From positions 310,001 to 374,000 of the forward strand of contig NZ_MQUQ01000001.1 of assembly GCF_001953865.1 (NCBI RefSeq): a stretch of 64,000 nucleotides of DNA. Direction: 5' to 3'. The translations under genes and the position numbers were made by a program. The DNA comes from Amycolatopsis coloradensis. GTDB lineage: Bacteria; Actinomycetota; Actinomycetes; Mycobacteriales; Pseudonocardiaceae. The notes beneath the pieces were generated by a model, which had not been told where the DNA came from, searched no databases, and saw only the letters and a list, made by a program, of their open reading frames with translations. Positions 42,967 to 52,600 of the stretch are shown here, piece by piece; the first letter of the stretch is position 1; every line of letters begins with the position of its first letter.

Positions 42967-44372
42967 GTGCGCGCTCCCACTGGCCGCCGTCCCTCACGCA
43001 GCTCCAGAAGGAGGTCGACGATGGCGTCGAGGGTCGTGTAATTGGTCAGGCGCACCTTCGATTCCGCGACGGGCAGGTCGAAGCGCTCCGAGGCCCGCGC
43101 GAACGCCTCGGTCTGTTTGATCGAGTCGATGCCGAGGTCCCCTTCCAGGTCGGCATCCGATTCGAGGGCGTCTGGGGGGTACCCCAGCAAATCGGCGTAC
43201 AGCTCCCGCACCACCTCGAGCACGGCCTCGCGGTCGCCGTCGCCGTTCACCGCGGTGGGAGTCCGGGGTTCCGGGCGTTGGCGGGACGCGGGAATCCGCG
43301 GCGGAGTGGGTGCGACGTCATCCCGCGCGGTGGTTCGCCGCGACACCCGCACCGGTGCGACGGGCGCGTCCGCCGGACGGGTCGACGGCCTGCCGTTGTC
43401 CTGTTGCGACGCCAGTTCCTCCACATCGGACCGCAGCGACCGGGTGTCCGTGCGCTTGCGGAACGGCGCCGCGGTCGTCACGCCGGGGACGATGCCTGCC
43501 ACAAGGTCGGCCAGGACGCCCTTCGGGCCGGCTTCCACGAACCGCCGTGCACCGTCCGCGTGGACCGCACGCACCGCGTCGAGGAACCGCACACGCAGGA
43601 CCAGGTGACCGCTGATCACCCGCTCCACGTCCGCGATGTCCTCGACGTACCGGCCCAGCAGCGACGAGTGGACGCGCAGCCGCGGTGCCCGCTTGGGCAC
43701 GTCGGCCACCCGTGCGCCGAAGTCCTCCGCCGCGCCCGCCATGAGACGGTTGTGGAACGGATAAGGGATGCGCAGGCGTGTCGCGGTGATGCCAAGCACT
43801 TCGGCGACCTCCTCCAGCCGCTGGAGGTCGGTGTCCGGTCCGGATACGGCGACCTGGTCGGGGCTGTTGTCCGCGGCGACCGCCAGGTTCCACTCGTCCA
43901 ACGCGTCCAGCAAGTGCTGTGCGCGGCGCGCGCCGCAGTTCAAGGCCACGAGGCCACCGGGTGGCGCGCTGGACCGCCGCAGCGACTCGTCCCGCCTGCC
44001 CACCAGGCGCGCGCCATCCTCCAGGGAGAGGGCCCCGGCGGCGGTCAGCGCCACCAGTTCGCCGAAACTGTGTCCCAGCAGGATGTCCGGACGCACGCCG
44101 CAGTCCTCGACCACCAGCCGGAAGGCGGTCACGGAAGCGGCGAAGATCGCCAGGTGCAGGGCGGGCGGGTCATGGTCCACGAGATCGTGCAACGTCGGCG
44201 AGTTCGCGTCGAGGAGCATCGGTGAGACCGGCTCGCGGCCCAGCTCGGCCGCTACGTCGTCGATGGTGGCCAGGGTCGCGTCGACCAGCGGGTGACGGTC
44301 GACCAGGTCGCGGAACACCCCGGGCAGATAGCTGCCCTGACCGGGAAAGAGAAAGGCGTTGCGTGCTGTCAT
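42963..44372 (-). CDS. Stand-alone acyltransferase-ACP didomain protein (AT-ACP)
   Basis: A 469-residue protein. Residues about 5-290 are a malonyl-CoA-type acyltransferase with FLFPGQGSYLPG, the nucleophile Ser102 in GHSFGEL, and the helper His in YPFHNRLMAG. A basic, Pro/Thr-rich linker follows. The C-terminal ACP (about 385-455) has the phosphopantetheine site Ser417 in DLGIDSIKQTE. It would load malonyl units and carry the growing chain for the AT-less megasynthase downstream, with which it overlaps by 4 nt (GTGA). ATG at 44372 follows GAGGA. No phosphopantetheinyl transferase gene is in the window. Confidence 0.9.
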   Translation of the reverse strand: MTARNAFLFPGQGSYLPGVFRDLVDRHPLVDATLATIDDVAAELGREPVSPMLLDANSPTLHDLVDHDPPALHLAIFAASVTAFRLVVEDCGVRPDILLGHSFGELVALTAAGALSLEDGARLVGRRDESLRRSSAPPGGLVALNCGARRAQHLLDALDEWNLAVAADNSPDQVAVSGPDTDLQRLEEVAEVLGITATRLRIPYPFHNRLMAGAAEDFGARVADVPKRAPRLRVHSSLLGRYVEDIADVERVISGHLVLRVRFLDAVRAVHADGARRFVEAGPKGVLADLVAGIVPGVTTAAPFRKRTDTRSLRSDVEELASQQDNGRPSTRPADAPVAPVRVSRRTTARDDVAPTPPRIPASRQRPEPRTPTAVNGDGDREAVLEVVRELYADLLGYPPDALESDADLEGDLGIDSIKQTEAFARASERFDLPVAESKVRLTNYTTLDAIVDLLLELREGRRPVGART

Positions 44373-44484
44373 CGATGTCCTCTGGGAGATTCGGGGCGCT
44401 TCCGGGTGAGGTTCCGGGCACCGGGGCAGTCGGTGGCAATGCGCCCTGTTCCGATGCCGACGGCATTCCGGGTTCTGCTGGCGA

Positions 44485-44985
44485 TCAGTGCGTCGGTGGG
44501 ACGAGCAGGTGTGGAGGAGTCGCCGCGCCCGAAGCGAGCGTCCTGGCACGACGGCACTCCTCCGGGTCGACGAGGCGCTCGCACAGAGCGGTGAACGCGG
44601 CCTCCGTCCTGGTGGCGGCGCCGAGTTTGAGCAGAACGGTGTGCACGTAGTTCTTGGCGGTCTTGTCGGAGATGTCGAGCAGCTCCGCGATCTTCCGGTT
44701 GGACAATCCCGCCGTCACCAGCGTGAGCACCCGATTCTCCTGGTTGCTCAGCCGCAGGTCGCCGGATCTGTCACCGCGGGACGGCTCCGCCGGCGCCCGC
44801 GGTCCGCCGGTATCGGCGCCGGAACCGCCCCGATCGGACAGCAACCGGGTGGCCAGCGCCAACGAGTCAACGGCTTGCCGGACGCAGAGGAGGGCGTGTT
44901 CGACCAGTTCGGTGGTGTCGTCGTCCTGGTTCCGTCCTTGGCCTCTCGTCGGCATGGTGAGCACGTGTGCACCGGTTGTCGTCAC
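44485..44985 (-). CDS. LuxR/NarL-type HTH transcription regulator, small
   Basis: A 166-residue protein whose residues about 79-135 are a GerE/LuxR helix-turn-helix: LSNQENRVLTLVTAGLSNRKIAEL, then DKTAKNYVHTVLLKLGA. The N-terminal part (about 20-60) is a short acidic helical region with no receiver, PAS or ATPase domain. GAGGAG lies 6-7 nt before GTG 44985. It lies between the WS/DGAT gene and the AT-ACP gene, all on the minus strand, and probably controls this lipid operon. It resembles the regulator at 49094 in architecture. Confidence 0.85.
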   Translation of the reverse strand: MTTTGAHVLTMPTRGQGRNQDDDTTELVEHALLCVRQAVDSLALATRLLSDRGGSGADTGGPRAPAEPSRGDRSGDLRLSNQENRVLTLVTAGLSNRKIAELLDISDKTAKNYVHTVLLKLGAATRTEAAFTALCERLVDPEECRRARTLASGAATPPHLLVPPTH

Positions 44986-45019
44986 TGAGGTCTCCTCGAT
45001 GTGGTCGGCGGAAGGGTGT

Positions 45020-46564
45020 TCAGCGACCGCGTTGTGCCGTGGGTTCGCCGCGCGCCTGCTCCTGGCGGGAGGCGAGCCCGATGACCTCGTCGAAGCTTTC
45101 GCGCAGGCAGCGAACGAAAACCCCGGGTTCGGTGATCGCACCCGTGTCCAGGTTGACGCCCATCTGCGCCTGGTCCACATAGGAGACCAGCGCGACGCTC
45201 ACCGCACCGCGGAGCAGCGGCGCGTACGGCTGGATCGCGACCACCTTGGCCCCCGCCAGGTACACCGGCTGCGGGATACCCGCGAAGTTGCTGGCCAGCA
45301 GGTCGTTGTCGCGGAACATCTCCTTGGTGATCCGGCCCACCACCGACGGCGGCAGCGGGGTGATCGGGCGGGAAATGAGGCTGAGCGCGTGCAGGGTGGG
45401 CCCCTCCCGCACGGCGGTGACGGCGTCGTGGATCAGCCCCACTCGCTCGGCAGGCGTGCGACCACCGACCGGGAGCACCAGGCGGGTACTGGCCAGGTGG
45501 TTTCCGCCCGCGACCGCGCCGGGACGGCGCACGCTGATCGGCAGCAGGGCGGGCAGGATGTCGAGTGCCAGGCCGAAGCGCCGGTGGTAGCGGTCGAACG
45601 CACCCGCCAACCCGGCGAGGTAGGCGTCGTTGAAAGTACCGCCGCAGGCTTTGCCGGCAGCCCTCAGCGCGGCGAACGGCACGTCCACCATCTCGAAGTG
45701 GGCGTAACGGCTGCGTCCTGCCAGCAAGGGTGCCGGTGGTGCCGACGGGAGCACGGTGGCGTGGGCGAACGACTTCGCCATCCCGAGCAACGCCGCCACA
45801 TCCGGCAGACGCCTGCTCCGTGGGGCGGCGCCGTTGCGCTGGGCACTGCTCAAGACGCTCACCGCGGGCGCGGCACGGTGCCGGATCTTCCCCGAAACCC
45901 GCGGCGGACGCAGCCGACCCAGCATCCTCGCGAATCGTCCGGCGACGAGCAGGGTGCGATTGTCCGCTCGCCGGTTCGGCGGCATCGGCGGCAGCAGTTT
46001 CTCCTCGGCCGGTTCGGCCTCGGCGTCGACAAGCAGGTACACCAGTTGGGACGCACCCGTCCCGTCCGTGAGGCTGTGGTGGAGCTTGAGCAGATACGCC
46101 GCGCCGTGCCCGTCGACCCCCTCGACCAGAACGGCTTCCCACAGTGGTCGCGCGGGACTGAAGGGCGACATGCTCAGCGTTTGGGCGAAGTCGAGCAATT
46201 GTCTGCGCGAACCGGGTGAAGGCAGCCGGACCCGGCGCAGGTGGTGGGTCACGTCGAACGCCGGATCATCGGCCCAGAAAGGCCTTCCCCAGTGCAGAGG
46301 CGGTTCCACGAGCCGCTTGCGCAGCAGCGGCGCGGCCCTGACGACCCACTGGTGCCGGTCCACGAGACGCTCCCAGTCGGGAGCACGGTCCAGCAGCAGA
46401 AGACCGACCAGATTGGCCTCGACCCCCGCGCTGCTGTCGACCCGCCAGAACATGGTCTCCACCGCGTTCATCTCCCGCACCGCACCCCAGGACACCGAGT
46501 TCGAGAGGTGCCGGAACGGACTTGAGTTCATGTTGTACCCGCTTTCGCCGTCGAGAATGGACAT
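45020..46564 (-). CDS. Wax ester synthase/acyl-CoA:diacylglycerol acyltransferase (WS/DGAT)
   Basis: A 514-residue protein of the WS/DGAT family. The active-site motif HHxxxDG is complete: His162, His163, Asp167, Gly168 in LKLHHSLTDG. The PLW motif (RPLWEAVLVEG) lies at about 139-149, and FNDAYLAGLAGAF is the conserved ND segment. The enzyme esterifies an acyl-CoA to a fatty alcohol or diacylglycerol, giving wax esters or triacylglycerol, and usually sits on the membrane or lipid droplet surface. Possible starts are ATG 46564 (GGAG about 9 nt upstream), 46531 or 46471; homologues begin near the MNAVETMFW segment. Its placement inside two acyl-chain synthase systems suggests it uses their product. 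Confidence 0.88.
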   Translation of the reverse strand: MSILDGESGYNMNSSPFRHLSNSVSWGAVREMNAVETMFWRVDSSAGVEANLVGLLLLDRAPDWERLVDRHQWVVRAAPLLRKRLVEPPLHWGRPFWADDPAFDVTHHLRRVRLPSPGSRRQLLDFAQTLSMSPFSPARPLWEAVLVEGVDGHGAAYLLKLHHSLTDGTGASQLVYLLVDAEAEPAEEKLLPPMPPNRRADNRTLLVAGRFARMLGRLRPPRVSGKIRHRAAPAVSVLSSAQRNGAAPRSRRLPDVAALLGMAKSFAHATVLPSAPPAPLLAGRSRYAHFEMVDVPFAALRAAGKACGGTFNDAYLAGLAGAFDRYHRRFGLALDILPALLPISVRRPGAVAGGNHLASTRLVLPVGGRTPAERVGLIHDAVTAVREGPTLHALSLISRPITPLPPSVVGRITKEMFRDNDLLASNFAGIPQPVYLAGAKVVAIQPYAPLLRGAVSVALVSYVDQAQMGVNLDTGAITEPGVFVRCLRESFDEVIGLASRQEQARGEPTAQRGR

Positions 46565-46914
46565 TGACGAAACTCCACATCGGATTCGACTCGACGGCGC
46601 CGCCGCCCATTTCGGTCGATTCCGCTGACAGCTCACGCTACTCGGAAGAAATGGCCGCACAACGGTCATTCCCACGCATATTGTTGAACGTGTTGAAAAG
46701 GGAGACCGTTCACCCGTGACATTGGTACTAGTTCGAGAAGACCATTGGCCCGCTCTCCCCTTGCCCGGAGACTGGGCGTGGCTGCTTGAAGCCTTTCGAC
46801 CGGTGCCGATAGAGGCCCGGACGGTCCCACGTCGCCCGGCGTGCACGGACGAGTCCGTCGAAAAACCGGACCTCACCGAATCGGCCCGGACACCATCACG
46901 CGAGGAGAGCGACC
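46565..46914. other. Divergent promoter region of WS/DGAT and the phasin-like operon
   Basis: About 350 nt between divergent starts at 46564 and 46915. It is noticeably AT-richer around 46660-46740 (TTGTTGAACGTGTTGAAAAG). A 102-residue plus-strand frame from GTG 46716 begins MTLVLVREDHWPALPL but shares no clear family and turns arginine-rich, so I do not call it. Both promoters must lie here; no convincing -35/-10 pair stands out. Confidence 0.55.
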
Positions 46915-47196
46915 ATGACGACGAGCAAGACCAGCCGGAAGCGCACCGGATTGTTCGACTACGTGGGCAACATCGTCGACGACACCAAGGAGTTCGTGGA
47001 CGACGTGCTCGACCGCGGCCGTGAGGTCGACGACGACAACCGCCGGACCGCCCGCCGTGTGCTGCGCCCGGACGAGGAGAAGGACACCTCCGAAGACCTC
47101 GCGGACCTGCGCGAACAGTTGGAAGAACTGTCCAAGACGGTACGGAAGCTGAGCTCCGCCGACTCCACCCACAGCCAGCCGTCGAAGAGCAGGTGA
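46915..47196 (+). CDS. Small charged helical protein, phasin-like by context
   Basis: A 93-residue hydrophilic protein starting MTTSKTSRKRTG and continuing FDYVGNIVDDTKEFVDDVLD, an amphipathic helix. A later predicted coiled-coil stretch is LADLREQLEELSKTVRKL. Size, charge and helical pattern resemble phasins and other granule-coat proteins, but there is no diagnostic motif. The next gene resembles the PhaR N-terminal domain, which supports a granule-related role only by context. GAGGAG lies 7 nt before ATG 46915. It is the first of three co-directional genes. Confidence 0.6.
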   Translation: MTTSKTSRKRTGLFDYVGNIVDDTKEFVDDVLDRGREVDDDNRRTARRVLRPDEEKDTSEDLADLREQLEELSKTVRKLSSADSTHSQPSKSR

Positions 47197-47233
47197 CGAG
47201 CCGGCGCCGGGCGGCACGCACACCAGGGCCGTC

Positions 47234-47602
47234 ATGACTCGGGATCGGGCCGCCGGCGCCCGGACACGGAAGCGGCGGGCGCTGCTACGCGAACCGGACG
47301 GCACGCTCTTCGACATCGAGACGAACCGTGTGGTCGACCTCGTCGAGTTGCTGGACGAGGTCAAAGCGGGTCGCCGCTTCCGCGCACACCGCCGCAACGG
47401 CGCCGACTGCACCGTGGAGGTACTGGTCCAGATGTTCGATGACGCCTTGACCGGGCAGCACGCCGGCTTGCCCACTCCGGGGCTGCTCGCGCTGCTGGCC
47501 CCACGACCACCGGCGAGGCCGGCCCCGGTCGCGCGGCCCGATGACACCGTGGTGCCACTGCACCCCGTGGAGGGGCCGACCGGGACGGACGGCCGTGGCT
47601 GA
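47234..47602 (+). CDS. PHA-accumulation-regulator-like protein (PhaR N-terminal domain)
   Basis: A 122-residue protein. Residues about 14-72 follow the PHB/PHA accumulation regulator DNA-binding domain pattern: LLREPDGTLFDIETNRVVDLVELLDEVKAGRRFRAH, then GADCTVEVLVQMFDD. In PhaR this domain binds DNA and polyhydroxyalkanoate granules to control phasin genes. The C-terminal half is proline-rich (PRPPARPAPVARP) and unlike the standard PhaR tail. It overlaps the ABC1 kinase gene by 8 nt. No PHA synthase is in the window, so its ligand may be another lipid. Confidence 0.65.
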   Translation: MTRDRAAGARTRKRRALLREPDGTLFDIETNRVVDLVELLDEVKAGRRFRAHRRNGADCTVEVLVQMFDDALTGQHAGLPTPGLLALLAPRPPARPAPVARPDDTVVPLHPVEGPTGTDGRG

Positions 47603-49082
47603 GCACAGGGTGCGCCTGCTCGCGGCCACGCTCGCCCGCCTGGCCGTACGCGAGGTGGCGAGTTCGAGCGGGGGTGAACCCGAACATCGCCGTCGCGAAC
47701 GGGCACAGGCGATCCGGGCCGCGTTCGAGCGGCTGGGGCCGTTGTACATCAAGGTCGGGCAGATGCTGTCCACCCGGCCGGACTTCGTCTCCGCGGCCAC
47801 CATCGACGAGCTCGGCAAGCTGCACGACCGGGTGCCTGCCGCACCGTTCTCGGAGTTCGAGCCGGTCCTGGAGGCGGAGCTGGGCTCCGGGTGGCGGCGC
47901 GCCTTCCGCCACATCGACACCGAACACCCGCTCGGGTCGGCGTCGCTGGCCCAGGTGTACCGGGTGCGGCTGGCCGACGGCAGGACCGGGGCGCTGAAGG
48001 TCCAGCGCCCCGGTATCCGCTCGATCGTTCACACGGACATGGCGGTGCTGCGCACCGCCGGCAAGCTGCTGGCCGCCATCCGGCCGAAGTTCAACGCCGT
48101 GGTCGACGTCGACGCCATGGTGGACCTGATCTTCGAATCGGTGGACAACGAACTGGACTTCACCACCGAGGCCGGGCACATGGAGCTGGGCCGCGCGCAG
48201 GCGGAGGAATTCGACCTCCTCACCGTGCCCGAGGTCCTGATGGTGACGCCTCGGGTGCTGGTGCAGGACCTCGCCGGAGGGCGGTCCATCCGTGAGATCG
48301 CCCGCGGGGAACTGGCCGAGGACGAGCGCGTGGCCATCGCTCACGACCTGCTGGCGTTCATGTACCGCAGCTACTTCGTCGGCCGCCTCTTCCACGCCGA
48401 TCCCCACCCCGGCAACATCTTCGTCGAGCCAGGACGGGGCGCGTCCCTGATCGACTGGGGCATGGTCGGCAGGCTGGACCGCCCGATGAGCCTCAAACTC
48501 GCCCTCACGCTGATCAACATCGTGCAGAACGACGGGGACGGTGCGGCGAGGGCCTGGGTGGAGATGGGCAAACCGACGCAGTGGGCGGACATCGGCGGGT
48601 TCACCGGCGACGTCGCCGGCCTGGTACCCAAGGCCGCGACGGCGTCGCTGGAGGAGCTCAACTTCGGCATGACGCTGACCAGGGTTCTGCGCCACTCGAC
48701 CAACCGGGGCATCAAGATCGGCCCGGTGATCCCCATGCTGGGCAAGTCCTTCGCCAACATGGAGGGGTCGATTCGCTGCCTGGCGCCCGAGCTGTCGGCC
48801 GCCGAAGTGCTGCAAGCGGAGCTGGCCGACATCGTGCTCGACCTGGTCTGCGAGACCTTCTCGGAGTCCCATCTGGCTCGCGGCGTCGTGGAGCTGCTGT
48901 TGGCAGCGAACGGCAGCTACAACCACGCGCGCGGGATCCTGCGGGACGTGTCCAATCGTGACCTGCAGATCCCGGTGGACTCGAAGAGCGCCTCGAACCA
49001 GGAACTGACGGCGAGCAAGATCTTCTACGGCACGCTGACGGGGGTGGGCGGGGCCTGGCTGTGGCAGCGGCTGAAGCGGTGA
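47595..49082 (+). CDS. ABC1/UbiB-type atypical kinase
   Basis: A 495-residue protein of the ABC1/ADCK/UbiB family. It has the KxGQ motif LYIKVGQMLSTRPDF, the alanine-rich nucleotide loop PLGSASLAQVYRVRLADG followed by the lysine in ALKVQRPG, HADPHPGNIF (catalytic loop) and LIDWGMVGRLD (DFG equivalent). Family members are ATPases linked to lipid and quinone metabolism, often at membranes; in chloroplasts ABC1 kinases sit on lipid droplets. A C-terminal hydrophobic segment (FYGTLTGVGGAWLW) could anchor it. GTG at 47595 overlaps the PhaR-like gene by 8 nt. Its substrate here is unknown. Confidence 0.88.
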   Translation: MAEHRVRLLAATLARLAVREVASSSGGEPEHRRRERAQAIRAAFERLGPLYIKVGQMLSTRPDFVSAATIDELGKLHDRVPAAPFSEFEPVLEAELGSGWRRAFRHIDTEHPLGSASLAQVYRVRLADGRTGALKVQRPGIRSIVHTDMAVLRTAGKLLAAIRPKFNAVVDVDAMVDLIFESVDNELDFTTEAGHMELGRAQAEEFDLLTVPEVLMVTPRVLVQDLAGGRSIREIARGELAEDERVAIAHDLLAFMYRSYFVGRLFHADPHPGNIFVEPGRGASLIDWGMVGRLDRPMSLKLALTLINIVQNDGDGAARAWVEMGKPTQWADIGGFTGDVAGLVPKAATASLEELNFGMTLTRVLRHSTNRGIKIGPVIPMLGKSFANMEGSIRCLAPELSAAEVLQAELADIVLDLVCETFSESHLARGVVELLLAANGSYNHARGILRDVSNRDLQIPVDSKSASNQELTASKIFYGTLTGVGGAWLWQRLKR

Positions 49083-49093
49083 CGGCCCGCTTG

Positions 49094-49450
49094 TCAGGTG
49101 CGGCGCATCAGCCTGATCACCGCCTGGGTGCGGTCACTCACCCGGAGCTTGTAGAAGATGGCGTGCAAGTGGTTCTTCACCGTGCGTTCCGAGATACCCA
49201 ACGCGCGGGCTATTCTGCGGTTGGAGAGCCCCTCGACGAGGAGTTTCGCAACTTCGTCCTCGCGTCCCGTGAAATTCCATCGCGAATAGGAACTGCCTTC
49301 GACCGGACCGATGGCAGAGGACTCGCGACAAATCTTCTCCGCCCGGCTCAAAAACGTATGCGCGATGTCCTGGTGCGTGCGCGCGAGTCGGATCAACTCT
49401 TCCAGCGCAAGGTCTTCGCCGGTTTGACCCTCGGATGTCCCTCGGCACAC
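49094..49450 (-). CDS. LuxR/NarL-type HTH regulator, second small copy
   Basis: A 118-residue protein with a short helical N-terminus and a C-terminal LuxR helix-turn-helix: FTGREDEVAKLLVEGLSNRRIA, then RTVKNHLHAIFYKLRVSDRT. No sensory domain is present. AGGAG lies 6 nt before GTG 49450, and an AT-rich promoter-like stretch follows at 49490-49540. It is convergent with the ABC1 gene and downstream of the PfaBC-like gene on the same strand. It may act with the regulator at 44485 on the lipid locus. Confidence 0.85.
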   Translation of the reverse strand: MCRGTSEGQTGEDLALEELIRLARTHQDIAHTFLSRAEKICRESSAIGPVEGSSYSRWNFTGREDEVAKLLVEGLSNRRIARALGISERTVKNHLHAIFYKLRVSDRTQAVIRLMRRT

Positions 49451-49684
49451 CGACGACTCCTCTGCACTTCGCTGACAAGTAGGCGTGCTGCCATGACAGT
49501 GCTAAAAGTAGCGATCATTCACGAGAGACAATAGCGGCCATTCAGGCGGCTTGCCCCACCGTCTGAATGCGCATTCGAAGGGTGCATTCGGCCCAGCCCA
49601 TCCGCTCGAGGATGCCTTCAATTAACGCCGGGGAAAATTCCCATTGCGGACGCGGCCGACGCCGTGCCGCGCCACGGCCCATTT

Positions 49685-52600
49685 TCAATCCGCCACCACG
49701 CGGAGACCGAAATCCGCCTGGTAGATCCACTTCCCGTCGACCCACAGTTCCGCCGAGGCGACGACCAGGTGCCCGTGCTCCTCCTCGACCACCTCGAGGA
49801 CGTCCGCGGTGACGATCACCCTCCGATTCGTCGGCAACACCTGCCCGCGGTACTTCCACGTGACCGGCCGTCCGAGCGCCACCGGCTCGAAGTGCGCGCC
49901 TGCCACTCCACGGCCGAGCCCCTCTTGACCGGCGTACCACCGCAGGAGCAGGCACATCGCCTCCAGGCCGAGGGAACCCGGCTGCACCGGATCCTGGAAG
50001 AAGTGCGCGCGGAAGAACCACTCGCTTCCGTCGACCTCCTTCTCCCCCCGCACCCGCCCCAGTCCCGCCCGTCCACCGTCAGGCCAGTACCCGGTGATCC
50101 GGTCGAGCACCCGCAGCATGGCGCCCGACGGCAGGCCGGTACCCGGGCGCCGCTCGCCGCCCGGCTGCTCGCGCCACTCCGACGGCTCCGTCAAAGCCGC
50201 GCGGTGCGCCGGGTCGGCGAGCAGGCCGCCCTGCCCGGCGAACGCCTCGGGCGGGAAGAATCCGAAGGTGGTCGAAAGGGTCAGCACCGGGGTGTCCCCG
50301 AGGCGGCACTCGACGACGAATCGCTGGATCGTGGTGCCCCCGCTGGTGGCGGACTCCCGCAGCAGGGCGCGGGTGCGCAGGACCCCCGCGCCCGGCCCGA
50401 CCTCCGCCAGCACCGTCACGGCGCCGTCCAGGTTGCGGAATTTGCGGTCCTGGTCGAATCCGTGGCTGTACGCGGCGAGCCAGCCGCACGGTTGCAGGGC
50501 CGCCTCCAGCAGCACGGCGAACGGCATCACCGGGCGATCGTCGTGCTCGAAGAACCACGCCCGCTCCGGAACGTCGTACTCGACCTCGGCCACCGTGCCC
50601 GCGCGCAGGCCGCCCATCGGGCCGGTCACCTCCGCGATCCGGCTCATGAAGTGGTACGGCGGCCCGGGGCAGCGTGGCGAAATATCCTTCGCGTCGTCCA
50701 GCGAGGCCGCGGCCGGACCGAATGCCTCGCTGGGCCGCCCCCACGCGCACGCCAGCAACGAGGCGTAGTCGAAGCGGAATCCGTCGGCTTCCGCGACCAT
50801 CCGCGGTTCCCGGTGACCACCCAGCCCGCCCAGTTCGGCGGACGGCAGCGCGGGTGCGGTCCCGCGCGGTACCGCCGGACCCGAACGCCACTGGTCCAGC
50901 GGCCAGTCCGGCACGAGGCGCACCGCCAGCTCCCGTGCGTGCAGGGCTCCCACCCCGTCGACCGAGCACAGCACGTCGGCGACCAACGTCGGCCGAGTCC
51001 CGGTCGACAGCTCCCTGACGAACACCTCGTAGACGATCCGCCGGTTGCGGGGAGTCGCTTGAGCCCGGCAGGTCAGCCGGACGGGACGGTCGGGCACCGG
51101 CTCGAAGCGCCACCCGTCCCGCTCGACGGTGCATCCGGTGGCGCTGAGGTAGAACGCCATTGCCTGGTGGCAGCCCTGGAGCATCAGTGACCCCGGCATG
51201 CACGGGTCGTTTTCGAAGTGAGCCGCGAAATACCACTCGTCGGGCGCGATGGCGCTCTCCGCGCGCAGATGACCGCGCCCCCACGGCCCACCGGTCCAGT
51301 CGAGCGCGGTGACCTCGTCCAGTGCCCGCAGCCGGCCGCCCGCGATGCGGGGGGTGCGCACCTGCGACCGGGTCTGCCCCCACTCGTCGCCGAAGCAGTC
51401 GGCCAGCCTGCCTTCGAGCAACGCTCGCACCTGGGTCGGGCCGAAAGCCGACCGCGTGGCGCGACGCAGAGGTAGGTCCAGCGGTCCCTGCGGCGGGGGT
51501 TCGCCCTCCGGCCGCCACGTGATCCCTGTTCCACCGTCGAGTTCGTCCTGGTCGAAGAAGCCCGCGCGGGCGTGACGCACGGTCAAGCGGGGCGCGCCGT
51601 TCACGTGGCAGTCGGCGCGGAACGACGCCAGCAGCACCCCGCCGTGTTCGGCGACCCCCTCGACGGTGGTCTCGAAGTCCACCGTGTCGCCGGCACCCGG
51701 CGGACTGCCGTGGTGGGTGACCTCGCAGTCGAGCATTCGGTAGACCTGCTCCTTGCTGGTGCGTAGATCCACGCCGAGCCAGCTCAACAGCAGGATGTTG
51801 CCCTGGCCGAACTCCGCGAGCAGGGCAGGCGCCACGCGTCCGGTGGGGTCGAGGTACCAGTCACCTTCACGGACATCGGTCTGCGTGCGGATCACCCCGC
51901 CCGTCATGGACGCGGGCTCCGCGTCCAGTGCGACGACCCGGTCCACGAGCAGCACCGGCGGCTTGGGCAGCCGGGTTCGCCAGCGGGAGCCCCGAAACCC
52001 GGCGAACCGTGGCCCGAAGACCTCCGCGACCCGGCCTTCGGCATGGCGCTCCAGCTCGGCACGCCCGAACAACGGAGCCGGGCCGGTGACAGGCGGGGTG
52101 GCAGGCGAGGCAGTGGCGGGTGAAGCGGTGGCAGCCAAAACGGTCGCGGGCGAGGCGGTCCCCACGGTGGTGCCTGCACCGCGCAGCAGGGCGGCCATCT
52201 CGGCGCGCAGGTCGAGAAACCTGTTGTGCACCACCGCCTCCCGCTCGACGAACTCCCGGTGCAGCCGGGCCACCCGCCGATGGTGGGCGACCAGCGGCAC
52301 GGGCCGTACGGGGTGCAGCGGGGGCCGCACGAGCCGCTCCAGTAGCGCCGGCACGTCCATCCGCACGCCCGCCGCCGCCATCTCGGCCACGGCCCGCAGC
52401 AGCTGGCGGACGCCCCCAGCCCCCGGCACGTCGAGTGCGACGGCCAGGTGCTCTCGTGCACCGAGCACCTGACGCACCCAGTTGGCGCACAACCCCTTGG
52501 GGCCGAGTTCCACGAACACCCGGACCCCGTCTTCCCACGCACGCCGCACGGTTCCGGCGAAATCGGCCGTCCCGACCAGCTGGGCGGCGAGCGCACCCGC

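Noticed and set aside
46716..47024. A 102-codon plus-strand frame before the phasin-like gene
   Set aside because: No recognisable family, turns arginine-rich and overlaps the well-supported gene at 46915 in another frame.
46915..47602. A complete polyhydroxyalkanoate operon
   Set aside because: Only phasin-like and PhaR-like proteins are seen; no PhaA, PhaB or PHA synthase (PhaC) is in the window.
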